Part shown: positions 41,506-50,304 of the stretch, piece after piece
Position numbering within the stretch: the stretch's first letter is position 1
Layout of the letters: each line of letters opens with the position of its first letter
Origin: Bacteroidaceae bacterium
GTDB lineage: Bacteria; Bacteroidota; Bacteroidia; Bacteroidales; Bacteroidaceae
NCBI GenBank assembly: GCA_900769465.1
Contig: CAAGGT010000296.1
Span: 1-57,939, forward strand
Direction of reading: 5' to 3'
Length of the DNA stretch: 57,939 bases
Notes under the pieces: generated by a model
What the model saw: the letters and a program-made list of their open reading frames with translations, nothing else
Told to the model about the DNA's origin: nothing
The model's database searches: none
Program-made: the position numbers and the translations under genes

Positions 41506-42195
41506 TCAGAATCCGTTGTGTGTGTATGCAAGGCTGAAGATGCTTATCTTGCAACCGCACCAGTTCTTGAGTGTCCCGGCACAACTGCAAAGGGTTGCGC
41601 CTGTGGTCAGGATGTCATCGACAAGCAGTATGTGTTCATTTTCCATGGTGTAGGGTGTTGTGACAGAGAAGATGTCCTTCACATTCTCCCAACGCTCGTC
41701 GCGGTTCTTGTGTGTCTGTGTTTCGTTGGGAATGTCGCGTCGCATCAGTCCGGTGTCAACGGGAATGCCTGTTATGCGGGATAGTCCTATGGCTATGTAT
41801 TCACTTTGGTTGTAACCTCTTTTGCGTAGCTTTTTCTTTGAGAGGGGGAGTGGGACTATACGGGTGATGCCCTCGAAGAAACCACTGTCGACAAGTTCCT
41901 TTGCTGCCATCTCGGCAAGACGTGTTCCCGTCTCGGGGGCATTGCGGTATTTCAATCTGTGCATCAGCGAATTATATGGTGAGCCTTTACGGTAATACAT
42001 GAAGGATGTGGCGCGTTCAATATCTACCTTTCCCCAGAATGTCTGTTCAATCTCCAGTTTGTGGCAAGGCTCTATCTTTGGGAGAGTATAAAGACAATTG
42101 AGGCATATATCACGTTCTTGGCGCGAGAGAAGTTCGCCACATACGGCGCAGTGGCGTGGAAAAATAAGGTCTATGAGGTCAGATATCCATTTCAT
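41506..42195 (-). CDS. comF: ComF family phosphoribosyltransferase-like protein
   Basis: A 229-aa protein with an N-terminal zinc finger (C16, C19, C31, C34) and a phosphoribosyltransferase fold whose PRPP loop is ILLVDDILTTGATL. The family is named for a role in DNA uptake but is widespread in non-competent bacteria. The start overlaps recX by 17 bases. A DNA-related role is inferred from the family and the recX neighbour. Confidence 0.88.
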   Translation of the reverse strand: MKWISDLIDLIFPRHCAVCGELLSRQERDICLNCLYTLPKIEPCHKLEIEQTFWGKVDIERATSFMYYRKGSPYNSLMHRLKYRNAPETGTRLAEMAAKELVDSGFFEGITRIVPLPLSKKKLRKRGYNQSEYIAIGLSRITGIPVDTGLMRRDIPNETQTHKNRDERWENVKDIFSVTTPYTMENEHILLVDDILTTGATLCSCAGTLKNWCGCKISIFSLAYTHNGF

Positions 42196-42658
42196 CGCTT
42201 TTGTATTTTATGGTTGAAATGATTAGCGAGGGTTCATAGCCGCGGCTTGCCGCGTGGCGTATTATCTTTTGCTGTGTGGCAAAGTCATCCTTGCCTTTTA
42301 GTTCACGGCGCTTGATGTCAATGCTCTCTTGCAGTGCTTGCAAGTATGCATCCTCGTCAATGTTTTCCAATGCCTCTTTGATGTACTCCTGTGGCAGGTG
42401 TTTCTCGCGCAAGGATGCTGTTATCTTTATTCGCCCCCAGCGGTTGAACTTTACCTTGTCGTTGACAAAAGCACGGCAGTAGCGAGCTTCGTCAATGAAT
42501 TTCTCCTCGGTGAGGCGTGCAATGATTTTCTTCTGTTCGTCGTGTGATACACCCCAAGTGGTGAGCTTCGCGCTCACCTCGCTAATGCAGCGCTCGCACA
42601 ATGTGCAATATGCGGCAGCTTTGTTCAGTGCTTCGCCAGGGGATAGGGGCTTTTTCAT
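42179..42658 (-). CDS. recX: RecX family regulator of RecA
   Basis: A 159-aa helical protein with the RecX three-helix repeats (LCERCISEVSAKLTTWGV, then FIDEARYCRAFVNDKVKFNRWGRIKITASLREK). RecX proteins modulate RecA filaments. It is separated from prmC by 76 bp that contain a palindromic repeat, and overlaps comF. Confidence 0.87.
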   Translation of the reverse strand: MKKPLSPGEALNKAAAYCTLCERCISEVSAKLTTWGVSHDEQKKIIARLTEEKFIDEARYCRAFVNDKVKFNRWGRIKITASLREKHLPQEYIKEALENIDEDAYLQALQESIDIKRRELKGKDDFATQQKIIRHAASRGYEPSLIISTIKYKSDEMDI

Positions 42659-42681
42659 CTGTTGCGTTTTAGTTGTGAATT

Positions 42682-42724
42682 CCTCCCCTGTTCTTAGGGG
42701 AGGTGCCGTAGGCGGAGGGGTATA
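42682..42724. repeat. Palindromic intergenic repeat
   Basis: An 8-bp stem CCTCCCCT / AGGGGAGG (42682-42689 with 42696-42703) followed by TGCCGTAGGCGGAGGGGTAT. From memory, closely related CTCCCC...GGGGAGGTGCC...GGCGGAGGGG sequences are scattered between genes in many Bacteroidales genomes. No second copy is visible here. Confidence 0.55.
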
Positions 42725-42734
42725 ATGCGTTCAT

Positions 42735-43568
42735 CTACTTTACTGCTCTAATCATTCTGTCGTTGTCAGCAAAGTCCTTGCGTAGTTCAATTTCTGTGTA
42801 GCCTAATGACTCCAACATTTCCATAGTCTCCTTGCCGTGGGCGCGGTTAATCTCAAAATAGAGACGGCCATTGGGCTTTAAAAGCGCCAAGCTTTTATTG
42901 GCTATTGTGCGGTAGAATAGCAACGGGTCGCTGTCGGGTACGAACAGGGCAGTGTGGGGCTCCCAGTCGAGCACATTGCTGTGCATTGCCTCCTTCTCGT
43001 TCTCTTTTATATATGGTGGGTTGCTCACAATAATGTCAAACTGTTCACCGGTGGGTTGGTATGCCAGAATATCTACCTGCTCGAATGTGACAGCTTGGCC
43101 ATTGGCCTTTGAGTTCTCTGCGGCAACGGCAAGAGCGTCGTTTGATATATCCCACGCTGTTACTTTGCTCTGTGGTACCTTGTGGGCAAGGCTCACAGCT
43201 ATGCAACCGCTGCCGGTACCAATGTCAAGGATGCTCTCCTTTCCTATGGCTTCACTTGCAATCCACTCGACAAGCTCGCTTGTCTCGGGGCGCGGAATAA
43301 GCGTTGCCGGGTTTACTTTGAACCTCAAGCCGCAAAAGTCACTGTAACCAAGAATGTACTGTATCGGCTCCTGCTTTTTGAGGCGCTCAATGGCATTGTC
43401 AAGCAAAGCTTGCTGCTCGGCGGTGAGTGTGATGTCGTCCTTCAAGTAGAACGTCATCTGCGGAATGCCAAGCAACTCGGTTGCAATAATGCGCGTGAGC
43501 GCATAAATTTCACCGGCAGAGTAACTGTCGGTGAGTTCTTCACTTATTTGCCTGGCAATTGCTTTCAT
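42735..43568 (-). CDS. prmC: Release factor glutamine methyltransferase PrmC
   Basis: A 277-aa enzyme that methylates the glutamine of the GGQ motif in release factors. The N-terminal helical domain (1-85) is followed by the Rossmann methyltransferase: SAM motif DIGTGSGCIA (115-124), and the glutamine-binding NPPY (183-186) in IVSNPPYIKENEK. The end RKDFADNDRMIRAVK is typical. It starts four bases after the HAD gene stop. Confidence 0.95.
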   Translation of the reverse strand: MKAIARQISEELTDSYSAGEIYALTRIIATELLGIPQMTFYLKDDITLTAEQQALLDNAIERLKKQEPIQYILGYSDFCGLRFKVNPATLIPRPETSELVEWIASEAIGKESILDIGTGSGCIAVSLAHKVPQSKVTAWDISNDALAVAAENSKANGQAVTFEQVDILAYQPTGEQFDIIVSNPPYIKENEKEAMHSNVLDWEPHTALFVPDSDPLLFYRTIANKSLALLKPNGRLYFEINRAHGKETMEMLESLGYTEIELRKDFADNDRMIRAVK

Positions 43569-43572
43569 TTTT

Positions 43573-44307
43573 TTAGCCGTTTATGGCGTTGAATAGTTTC
43601 TTCCATTCACCACATAGCGCTTCTATAGAGGGGAATACAAGGTTTGCACCGGCTTGGCTCAAAACCTCGTCCTTCAAAGGGCCTGTGTTGGCTGCAACGG
43701 TGAAAAGACCGGCTGCAACGCCTGCTGTAACGCCGAGAGGAGCGTTCTCCACAACTATTGCTTCGTTGGGGGCAAAGCCACCGCGTTCAAGTGCAAGAAG
43801 GTATGGGTCGGGGTAGGGCTTGCCGCGCTTTACGTGGAAACTGCTGATGACGTGACCTTCGGCAAACAGTCCCGGGAAGTTGCTTTGTATGCGGTCGAGA
43901 AGCGTTGGTGTGCCGCTACCTGTAACAATCATTGGGGTGAGCCCACTGTCCTTAACCTTCTGCACCAATTCAAGGGCAAAGGGCATTCGCGGTGTGGGCG
44001 GGTAGGTGTCGAAGATGTCGCACTTTGCTTTGCATAGCGCGTCAATAAGCTCTGTTGTTGCAGGCTTGCCGAATTGGGCTAAACTTGCGGTGTTGATGGT
44101 GTCGGCTCCGGTGCGGCCTTCGTTCATGTATACGTCCTCGCGCGAGAAATTGAAACCAGCATCGGTCATTACTCGCGACCAGGCATCGGCATGGTAGGGC
44201 ATAGAGTCGAACAGCACACCGTCCATGTCGAACAATACAGCACGCAACTGCAAGGCTTTGTGGCCTTGCAGTTGCTTATAATTTTGAATAGCTTTATTGT
44301 AATCCAT
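43573..44307 (-). CDS. HAD-family phosphatase/phosphomutase
   Basis: A 244-aa HAD protein of the beta-phosphoglucomutase-like subgroup. The nucleophile block is AVLFDMDGVLFDS (D27, D29), followed by a helical cap (about 38-110), IVTGSGTPT (motif II), GKPYPDPYLLAL (motif III) and VENAPLGVTAG (motif IV). The substrate is probably a small sugar phosphate; its place next to pgi supports that. A 13-bp perfect hairpin lies in its first codons (44244-44275). Start and family length agree. Confidence 0.85.
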   Translation of the reverse strand: MDYNKAIQNYKQLQGHKALQLRAVLFDMDGVLFDSMPYHADAWSRVMTDAGFNFSREDVYMNEGRTGADTINTASLAQFGKPATTELIDALCKAKCDIFDTYPPTPRMPFALELVQKVKDSGLTPMIVTGSGTPTLLDRIQSNFPGLFAEGHVISSFHVKRGKPYPDPYLLALERGGFAPNEAIVVENAPLGVTAGVAAGLFTVAANTGPLKDEVLSQAGANLVFPSIEALCGEWKKLFNAING

Positions 44308-44309
44308 TC

Positions 44310-45653
44310 TTAGAGTCTTGCGCGGATTGCCTTGCTCTCCTCCTCGTAACCCGGCTTGTCGAGCAATGCGAACATATTCTTCTTGTAGGCCTCTACACCA
44401 GGCTGGTTGAATGGGTTAACGCCAAGTACATAGCCGCTGATACCGCAGCCAATCTCAAAGAAGTAGAGAAGTTGGCCGATGTAGTATGCGTTGAGCTCAG
44501 GGATTGAGATGCGGATGTTGGGCACGCCACCGTCAACGTGTGCGAGCTGTGTACCAAGCTCGGCCATCTTGTTTACTTCGTCGACGTGTTTGCCGGCAAG
44601 GAAGTTGAGACCGTCAAGGTTCTCCTCGTCGCTTGGAACGGTGAGTGAACTGTTTGGTTTCTCAATTGAGAGTACTGTCTCGAAGATTGTGCGCTCGCCC
44701 TCCTGAATCCACTGACCCATTGAGTGGAGGTCGGTAGTGAAGTCTACCGATGCAGGGAAGATACCCTTGTTCTCCTTGCCCTCGCTCTCGCCGTAGAGCT
44801 GCTTCCACCACTCAGATGTGAAGTGGAGCTTTGGCTGGTAGTTGACAAGGATTTCAATCTTCTTGCCGTCGGCATAGAGTGCGTTACGTGTTGCTGCGTA
44901 CATTGCTGCAATGTTCTCCTCAAATGGAACAGTGGGAGCGCAGTTCTTTTCCATATCTGTTGCACCCTGTACAAGTGCCTCGATGTCGAAGCCTGCAACT
45001 GCAATTGGCAACAGACCTACAGGAGTGAGTACCGAGAAACGACCACCGACGTTGTCGGGGATGATGAAGCTCTTGTAACCCTCCTTGTTTGCAGTGATGC
45101 GTGCTGCACCCTTTACTGCATCGGTGATGGCAACGATAACCTTGCTTGCCATCTCCTTGCCTCGCTGGTCTTCACACTGCTTCTTTAAAAGACGGAATGC
45201 AAGTGCTGTTTCGGTTGTTGTACCCGATTTTGAAATGTTGATTACACCGAATTTCTTGTCCTTGAGGTACTCTGTGAGCTCAAAGAGGTAGTCCTCGCTG
45301 ATGTTGTGGCCTGCGAAGATTACGCGTGGGTTCTTGCTGTCGCCAATGAGTGCGGCAAAATTGTTGCTCAAAGCCTCTATGACTGCGCGTGCACCAAGGT
45401 AGCTGCCACCGATACCTGCAACAACCACAACCTCACAGTTCTCGCGGAGTGTCTGTGCTGTAGCGTTGATGTCGGCAATGTGCTCCTTTGTGATTGATGA
45501 TGGAAGGTGCAACCAGCCGAGGAAGTCGTTGCCGGGGAGTGAGCCGTCCTCAAGAGCGGCCTGTGCGCGTTTTACCTGTGGCTCAAGAGCCAAAATCTGC
45601 TCACGTGTTACAAAACCTGTAACCTTGTCAATGTTGAGTGTTATATTTTTCAT
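44310..45653 (-). CDS. pgi: Glucose-6-phosphate isomerase
   Basis: A 447-aa glycolytic enzyme of the short bacterial form. Family blocks: VVAGIGGSYLGARAVIEAL, INISKSGTTTETALAFRLL (SIS fold phosphate site), GGRFSVLTPVGLLPIA, and QLLYFFEIGCGISGYVLGVNPFNQPGVEAYKKN. It lies 12 bp after gpsA and 2 bp before the HAD gene, in the lysS-gpsA-pgi order commonly seen in Bacteroidales. Confidence 0.97.
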   Translation of the reverse strand: MKNITLNIDKVTGFVTREQILALEPQVKRAQAALEDGSLPGNDFLGWLHLPSSITKEHIADINATAQTLRENCEVVVVAGIGGSYLGARAVIEALSNNFAALIGDSKNPRVIFAGHNISEDYLFELTEYLKDKKFGVINISKSGTTTETALAFRLLKKQCEDQRGKEMASKVIVAITDAVKGAARITANKEGYKSFIIPDNVGGRFSVLTPVGLLPIAVAGFDIEALVQGATDMEKNCAPTVPFEENIAAMYAATRNALYADGKKIEILVNYQPKLHFTSEWWKQLYGESEGKENKGIFPASVDFTTDLHSMGQWIQEGERTIFETVLSIEKPNSSLTVPSDEENLDGLNFLAGKHVDEVNKMAELGTQLAHVDGGVPNIRISIPELNAYYIGQLLYFFEIGCGISGYVLGVNPFNQPGVEAYKKNMFALLDKPGYEEESKAIRARL

Positions 45654-45665
45654 TGTTATTGAATT

Positions 45666-46664
45666 TTATTTGAATGAGTCTGTCAACAATTTAATTTCAA
45701 TTACCGGTGAAATGCCCTCGTAGAGAATATTGTACACGGCATCAATGATTGGGGTGTTTATGCGGTAGTGCTCGTTTATCTCCTTGATACACTTTGCCGC
45801 ATAGTAGCCTTCGGCAATCATCTCCATCTCAATCTGTGCGTTCTTCACCGAGTAACCCTTACCAATCATACTGCCGAACACGCGGTTGCGGCTGAACTTT
45901 GAGTAACCGGTAACAAGCAGGTCGCCCATATATACCGAGTCGTTGATGGTACGCTCTATGGGGTGTACTACATTGAGGAAACGGTTCATCTCTATTGCTG
46001 CATTCGACATGAGTACGGCCTGGAAATTGTCGCCATATTTAAGGCCGCTGCATATACCGGCGACAATGGCGTAGATGTTCTTGAGTACCGAGCCGTATTC
46101 TATGCCCACAACGTCGTCACTTACCGATGTCTTTATGAAGCTGCTGCCAAGTTTCTTGGCAAACTGTTTGGCGTGGTCGATGCTTGAACAGCCCACAGTG
46201 AGGTACGATAGGCGTTCAAGGGCGACCTCCTCGGCGTGGCATGGGCCGGCAATGGCCGCAATGTTCTCATAAGGTACCTTGTATACCTTGTTGAAGTATT
46301 CCGAGATGATGAGGTTTTCATCGGGGACAATACCTTTGATGGCATTGACGATGAATTTGTCCTCGAGGTTCGCCTTCAGCTTCTTCAAGTGGTTCTTGAG
46401 GTAGGGCGACGGTGTCACGAACACAAGTATATCGCTCTCCTTGACAACCTTGTTTATGTCCGACGAGAAATTGATTCTGTTGGTGTCGAACTTGACCGAA
46501 GATAGGTATGCAGGGTTGTGACCAAGACGTTTGAAATCCTCTATGCGGTCCTCGCGCCTGATGTACCAGTTGATGGTCTCGACATTGTTGAGCAGAATCT
46601 TTGCAATTGCCGTTGCCCAACTGCCGCCACCCATAATGGCTACCTGTTTGTTTGATAGTTCCAT
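45666..46664 (-). CDS. gpsA: Glycerol-3-phosphate dehydrogenase [NAD(P)+]
   Basis: A 332-aa enzyme reducing dihydroxyacetone phosphate to sn-glycerol 3-phosphate for phospholipids. The dinucleotide motif is IMGGGSWATAIAKIL (10-24), followed by VFVTPSPYLKNHLKKL and AAIAGPCHAEEVALERLSYLTVG. The usual GxGxxG first Gly set is GGGSWA here, normal for the family. It lies between lysS (51-bp gap) and pgi. Confidence 0.95.
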   Translation of the reverse strand: MELSNKQVAIMGGGSWATAIAKILLNNVETINWYIRREDRIEDFKRLGHNPAYLSSVKFDTNRINFSSDINKVVKESDILVFVTPSPYLKNHLKKLKANLEDKFIVNAIKGIVPDENLIISEYFNKVYKVPYENIAAIAGPCHAEEVALERLSYLTVGCSSIDHAKQFAKKLGSSFIKTSVSDDVVGIEYGSVLKNIYAIVAGICSGLKYGDNFQAVLMSNAAIEMNRFLNVVHPIERTINDSVYMGDLLVTGYSKFSRNRVFGSMIGKGYSVKNAQIEMEMIAEGYYAAKCIKEINEHYRINTPIIDAVYNILYEGISPVIEIKLLTDSFK

Positions 46665-46715
46665 AATAAAGTGTTTTTAGAAACTATATGATGTCTTTTA
46701 TTATTAATAGGTCCC

Positions 46716-48443
46716 TTATCCGAGTTTCTCAATCCACGCTGCAACGTCATTCACGGATGGTACGGTGTAACCGAGCTTGAACTTCTTGTTGATGCCGCCG
46801 ATTTCCATCTGTATCTTCTGTGCATTGCCGCCCTTGAGGTCATTGACAAGGTTATAACCGGCCTTGTGCAGTACGGGTACCCACTCTTCGGGAACACCTA
46901 TTACGGCAAATGCCGCTGCGTTGTCTTTGGGAACTTTCTTTTCGGGGCGCATCTGTGGGAAGAATAGTACCTCCTGGATGGTTGTCTGGCCTGTCATAAG
47001 CATTGCAAGACGGTCCATACCGATACCCATACCTGATGTGGGAGGCATACCGTATTCGAGTGCGCGTACGAAGTCCTTGTCAATGAACATTGCCTCGTCG
47101 TCGCCCTTCTCGCTCAAACGCAGCTGCTCCTGGAAACGCTCTGCCTGGTCAATGGGGTCGTTGAGTTCGCTGTATGCGTTACAAAGTTCCTTACCGTTCA
47201 CCATAAGTTCAAAACGCTCTGTGAGGTCGGGGTTGTTGCGGTGACGCTTGCAGAGTGGTGACATCTCAATGGGGTAGTCTGTGATGAATGTAGGCTGGAT
47301 GTAGTTACCCTCGCAGAACTCACCGAAAATCTCGTCGATGAGCTTGCCTTTGCCCATTGTCTCGTCAACCTCCATCTTCAATTCCTTGCAGATGGCGAAA
47401 ATCTCCTCTTCGCTCTTGCCGTTGAGGTCGTAGCCTGTGAACTCCTTGATTGAGTCGAGCATTGTGACGCGGCGGAATGGTGCCTTGAAGCTGATGGTGT
47501 GTTCGCCCACCTGGACATCGGTTGTACCGTTAACGTCGAGTGCAATCTTCTCAAGCATCTGCTCGGTGAAACACATCATCCAGTTGTAGTCCTTGTATGA
47601 TACGTATATCTCCATACAGGTGAACTCGGGGTTGTGTGTGCGGTCCATACCCTCGTTGCGGAAGTTCTTCGAGAACTCATATACTCCCTCGAAACCACCC
47701 ACGATGAGGCGCTTGAGGTAGAGCTCGTTTGCGATGCGCAAGTAGAGAGGAATGTCGAGCGCATTGTGGTGTGTGATGAACGGACGTGCCGCTGCTCCAC
47801 CGGGGATTGACTGCAATACGGGTGTCTCAACCTCCATATAGCCACGGCTGTTGAAGAACTCACGCATTGAACTGTAGATTTTGTTGCGCTTGATGAAGAT
47901 TTCCTTTACATCGTCGTTTACCACAAGGTCAACATAACGCTGGCGGTAACGCAGCTCGGGATCCTCGAAACGGTCGTATGCCACACCGTCCTTGTACTTT
48001 ACGATTGGCAACGGACGTATGCTCTTTGAGAGGAATGTTATTTCGCTTGCGTGAACGGTGATCTCACCTGTCTGTGTGCGGAATACGGTACCCTTGATGC
48101 CAATGAAGTCGCCAATGTCCAACAGGCGCTTGAAAAGCACGTTGTATGTGTCCTTGTTATCGCCCGGGCAGATGTCATCGCGTGTGATGTAGACCTGTAC
48201 GCGGCCTTTTGAGTCCTGAAGCTCGATGAATGATGCCTTGCCCATTACGCGGCGGCTCATCATACGGCCGGCAATGCATACCTGACGTGGCTCGTCCTCA
48301 TCTTTGAATTCTGCAATTATATCTGTTGAAAATGCATTTGTAGGGTACTCCGCTGCTGGATATGGTTCGATGCCCATATTGCGCAGTTCGGCAAGAGCCT
48401 CGCGGCGTACAATCTCCTGTTCGCTAAGTTCTAGAATGTTCAT
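46716..48443 (-). CDS. lysS: Lysyl-tRNA synthetase, class II
   Basis: A 575-aa enzyme. The OB-fold anticodon-binding domain spans about 60-170 (VCIAGRMMSRRVMGKASFIELQD). The class II core includes RNEGMDRTHNPEFTCMEIY, ELMVNGKELCNAYSELNDP and GMPPTSGMGIGMDRLAMLMTG. A C-terminal helical extension (about 520-575, FAVIGVPEEWVPVLHKAGYN) resembles a helix-hairpin domain often present in Bacteroidota LysS. It starts 13 bp after the UXS gene. Confidence 0.97.
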   Translation of the reverse strand: MNILELSEQEIVRREALAELRNMGIEPYPAAEYPTNAFSTDIIAEFKDEDEPRQVCIAGRMMSRRVMGKASFIELQDSKGRVQVYITRDDICPGDNKDTYNVLFKRLLDIGDFIGIKGTVFRTQTGEITVHASEITFLSKSIRPLPIVKYKDGVAYDRFEDPELRYRQRYVDLVVNDDVKEIFIKRNKIYSSMREFFNSRGYMEVETPVLQSIPGGAAARPFITHHNALDIPLYLRIANELYLKRLIVGGFEGVYEFSKNFRNEGMDRTHNPEFTCMEIYVSYKDYNWMMCFTEQMLEKIALDVNGTTDVQVGEHTISFKAPFRRVTMLDSIKEFTGYDLNGKSEEEIFAICKELKMEVDETMGKGKLIDEIFGEFCEGNYIQPTFITDYPIEMSPLCKRHRNNPDLTERFELMVNGKELCNAYSELNDPIDQAERFQEQLRLSEKGDDEAMFIDKDFVRALEYGMPPTSGMGIGMDRLAMLMTGQTTIQEVLFFPQMRPEKKVPKDNAAAFAVIGVPEEWVPVLHKAGYNLVNDLKGGNAQKIQMEIGGINKKFKLGYTVPSVNDVAAWIEKLG

Positions 48444-48456
48444 TGTTATAGTGTTT

Positions 48457-49392
48457 TTATATTAATTTCCTGAAATAGTCTATTGTGTGTCCCAGTCCCT
48501 CGTCGAGCTTTATCTCCGGTCTCCAACCGCCGAGCATCCTGTTGGCTAGCGAAATGTCGGGCTTGCGTTGGCGCGGGTCGTCCTGGGGTAGTGGCTCGAA
48601 AACAATCCTTGAAGTTGAGCCTGTGAGTTCAATCACCTTCTGGGCAAGTTCAAGCATTGTGAATTCACCGGGGTTGCCTATGTTCACAGGTCCTGTGAAT
48701 TCGTCGCCGGTCTCCATCATACGTATCATTCCTTCTACAAGGTCATCGACATATTGGAAACTGCGTGTCTGCTTCCCGTCTCCGTATATTGTGATGTCCT
48801 TACCCTGGAGCGCCTGTACGATGAAATTCGATACAACACGTCCGTCGTTCATGCTCATTCGTGGACCGTATGTGTTGAATATGCGTATGATCTTTATACG
48901 CAGGTTGTTCTGGCGATGGTAGTCCATGAACAGTGTCTCGGCACAACGCTTGCCCTCGTCGTAGCAGGAGCGTATACCTATGGGGTTAACATTTCCCCAA
49001 TACTCCTCGACCTGTGGATGGATGTGCGGGTCGCCGTAGACCTCGCTGGTCGATGCCTGGAGAATCTTTGCGCCTACACGTTTTGCAAGACCAAGCATGT
49101 TCATTGAACCTATGACGCAGGTCTGGATGGTCTTGACCGGGTCGTGCTGATAGTGTACCGGAGATGCAGGGCAGGCAAGGTTGTATATCTCGTCGACCTC
49201 GGCCGTGTAGGGCTGTGTTATGTCGTGGCGGACAAGCTCAAAGTGGTCGTTGCCGATGAGATGGCGTATGTTGTCCTTGCTGCCTGTGAAATAGTTGTCG
49301 AGGCAGATGACGTCGTTGCCGTCGTTGAGCAGTCTTTCGCAAAGATGTGACCCTATGAAGCCGGCTCCTCCTGTTACAAGTATTCGTTTCAT
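48457..49392 (-). CDS. UDP-glucuronate decarboxylase (UDP-xylose synthase) family
   Basis: A 311-aa extended SDR. The cofactor motif is TGGAGFIGSH (7-16), the catalytic block LQASTSEVYGDP and Y144/K148 in SCYDEGKR. The peptide IFNTYGPRMSMNDGRVVSNF and DGKQTRSFQYVDDLVEG fit UXS, which converts UDP-glucuronic acid to UDP-xylose. It may supply pentose to envelope glycans. It lies between a coiled-coil membrane protein and lysS, with gaps of 9 and 13 bp. Confidence 0.9.
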   Translation of the reverse strand: MKRILVTGGAGFIGSHLCERLLNDGNDVICLDNYFTGSKDNIRHLIGNDHFELVRHDITQPYTAEVDEIYNLACPASPVHYQHDPVKTIQTCVIGSMNMLGLAKRVGAKILQASTSEVYGDPHIHPQVEEYWGNVNPIGIRSCYDEGKRCAETLFMDYHRQNNLRIKIIRIFNTYGPRMSMNDGRVVSNFIVQALQGKDITIYGDGKQTRSFQYVDDLVEGMIRMMETGDEFTGPVNIGNPGEFTMLELAQKVIELTGSTSRIVFEPLPQDDPRQRKPDISLANRMLGGWRPEIKLDEGLGHTIDYFRKLI

Positions 49393-49401
49393 ATCTCTCT
49401 A

Positions 49402-50292
49402 TTATTCAAAATCGGCATATCCCTCGCCAATCATATTCCCGTCTACGAAAATGAAGGCGCGGTAACGTCCTTGCTGCAATGTCTCCTCAATGTCCCAATA
49501 GAAGGTCAGTGACTGTTCTTCGCCGCTGAACTCGAAATCCTTGTACATTGAATAGCTGATGTCCCGGTTCTCATATTTGAAAGTGTTGCTGTAACCTTTA
49601 GTCAAAGGTTCACCGTCGGGCTGCATTATTCTCACATAGGCTCTCTTGTCGCCAGTGCTTGCCGTGATGTTCTTGGAGATGGTGCAACTTACATAAATCT
49701 GCTTTGCACGTTTTATCTTGTCGGTCTCTTTTCCTGTGCTGCGCAGCAGTGTCATGCTAATGCCTGTGGCATCGAGCTGTGATGCAAGGTCTACCTTCTC
49801 CGAGAGGGCTTTCTTCTCTTTGGCGAGATTGTTCCTCTCTTGCTCTATCTTCTTTTTGCCGGCAATGAGCTTGGTATTCTCGTTCTTGAGTTCGGCGTTT
49901 TCGCGATAGAGGGAGTCAATCTGCACCATATAGTTCTCAAGCACTCCACGAAGGGTCTTGAGTTCCTTCTTCAAACGCTTTATCTCGGCTGCATTGGTGG
50001 CCTTTGTGCTTTGAAGTTCTTCATAAAGCTGCTGGGTGCGCAGCTGCTCCTGCTCGAGCTTCACAAGCAACGAGTCGTTGCTCAAGATCTTTTTCTTCAG
50101 CTCGTCATACTCAATCTGGGCGTTCTGAAGGTCGTTGAGCATCTCTTCCTGTTCAAGGGCGATAAGTTCCTGTATCTCGATATTCTCTTGCTGGCTCTGC
50201 CTTAGACTGCTCCATATGCATACCAAGCCTATGGCCAATATGACCACAAGCGCTCCAAGGGAGATGATTATGATTTTTTTCTTATCCTTCAT
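49402..50292 (-). CDS. Membrane-anchored coiled-coil protein, unknown
   Basis: A 296-aa protein with one N-terminal membrane helix (about 7-27, IIIISLGALVVILAIGLVCIW), a long heptad-rich coiled coil (about 32-170) and a beta-rich C-terminal domain (about 190-296, including AYVRIMQPDGEPLTKGY and YRAFIFVDGNMIGEGYADF). The C-terminal domain has the look of an extracytoplasmic immunoglobulin-like module. No family name is safe. It lies 12 bp after valS. Confidence 0.75.
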   Translation of the reverse strand: MKDKKKIIIISLGALVVILAIGLVCIWSSLRQSQQENIEIQELIALEQEEMLNDLQNAQIEYDELKKKILSNDSLLVKLEQEQLRTQQLYEELQSTKATNAAEIKRLKKELKTLRGVLENYMVQIDSLYRENAELKNENTKLIAGKKKIEQERNNLAKEKKALSEKVDLASQLDATGISMTLLRSTGKETDKIKRAKQIYVSCTISKNITASTGDKRAYVRIMQPDGEPLTKGYSNTFKYENRDISYSMYKDFEFSGEEQSLTFYWDIEETLQQGRYRAFIFVDGNMIGEGYADFE

Positions 50293-50304
50293 TCCGGTTG
50301 ATGG

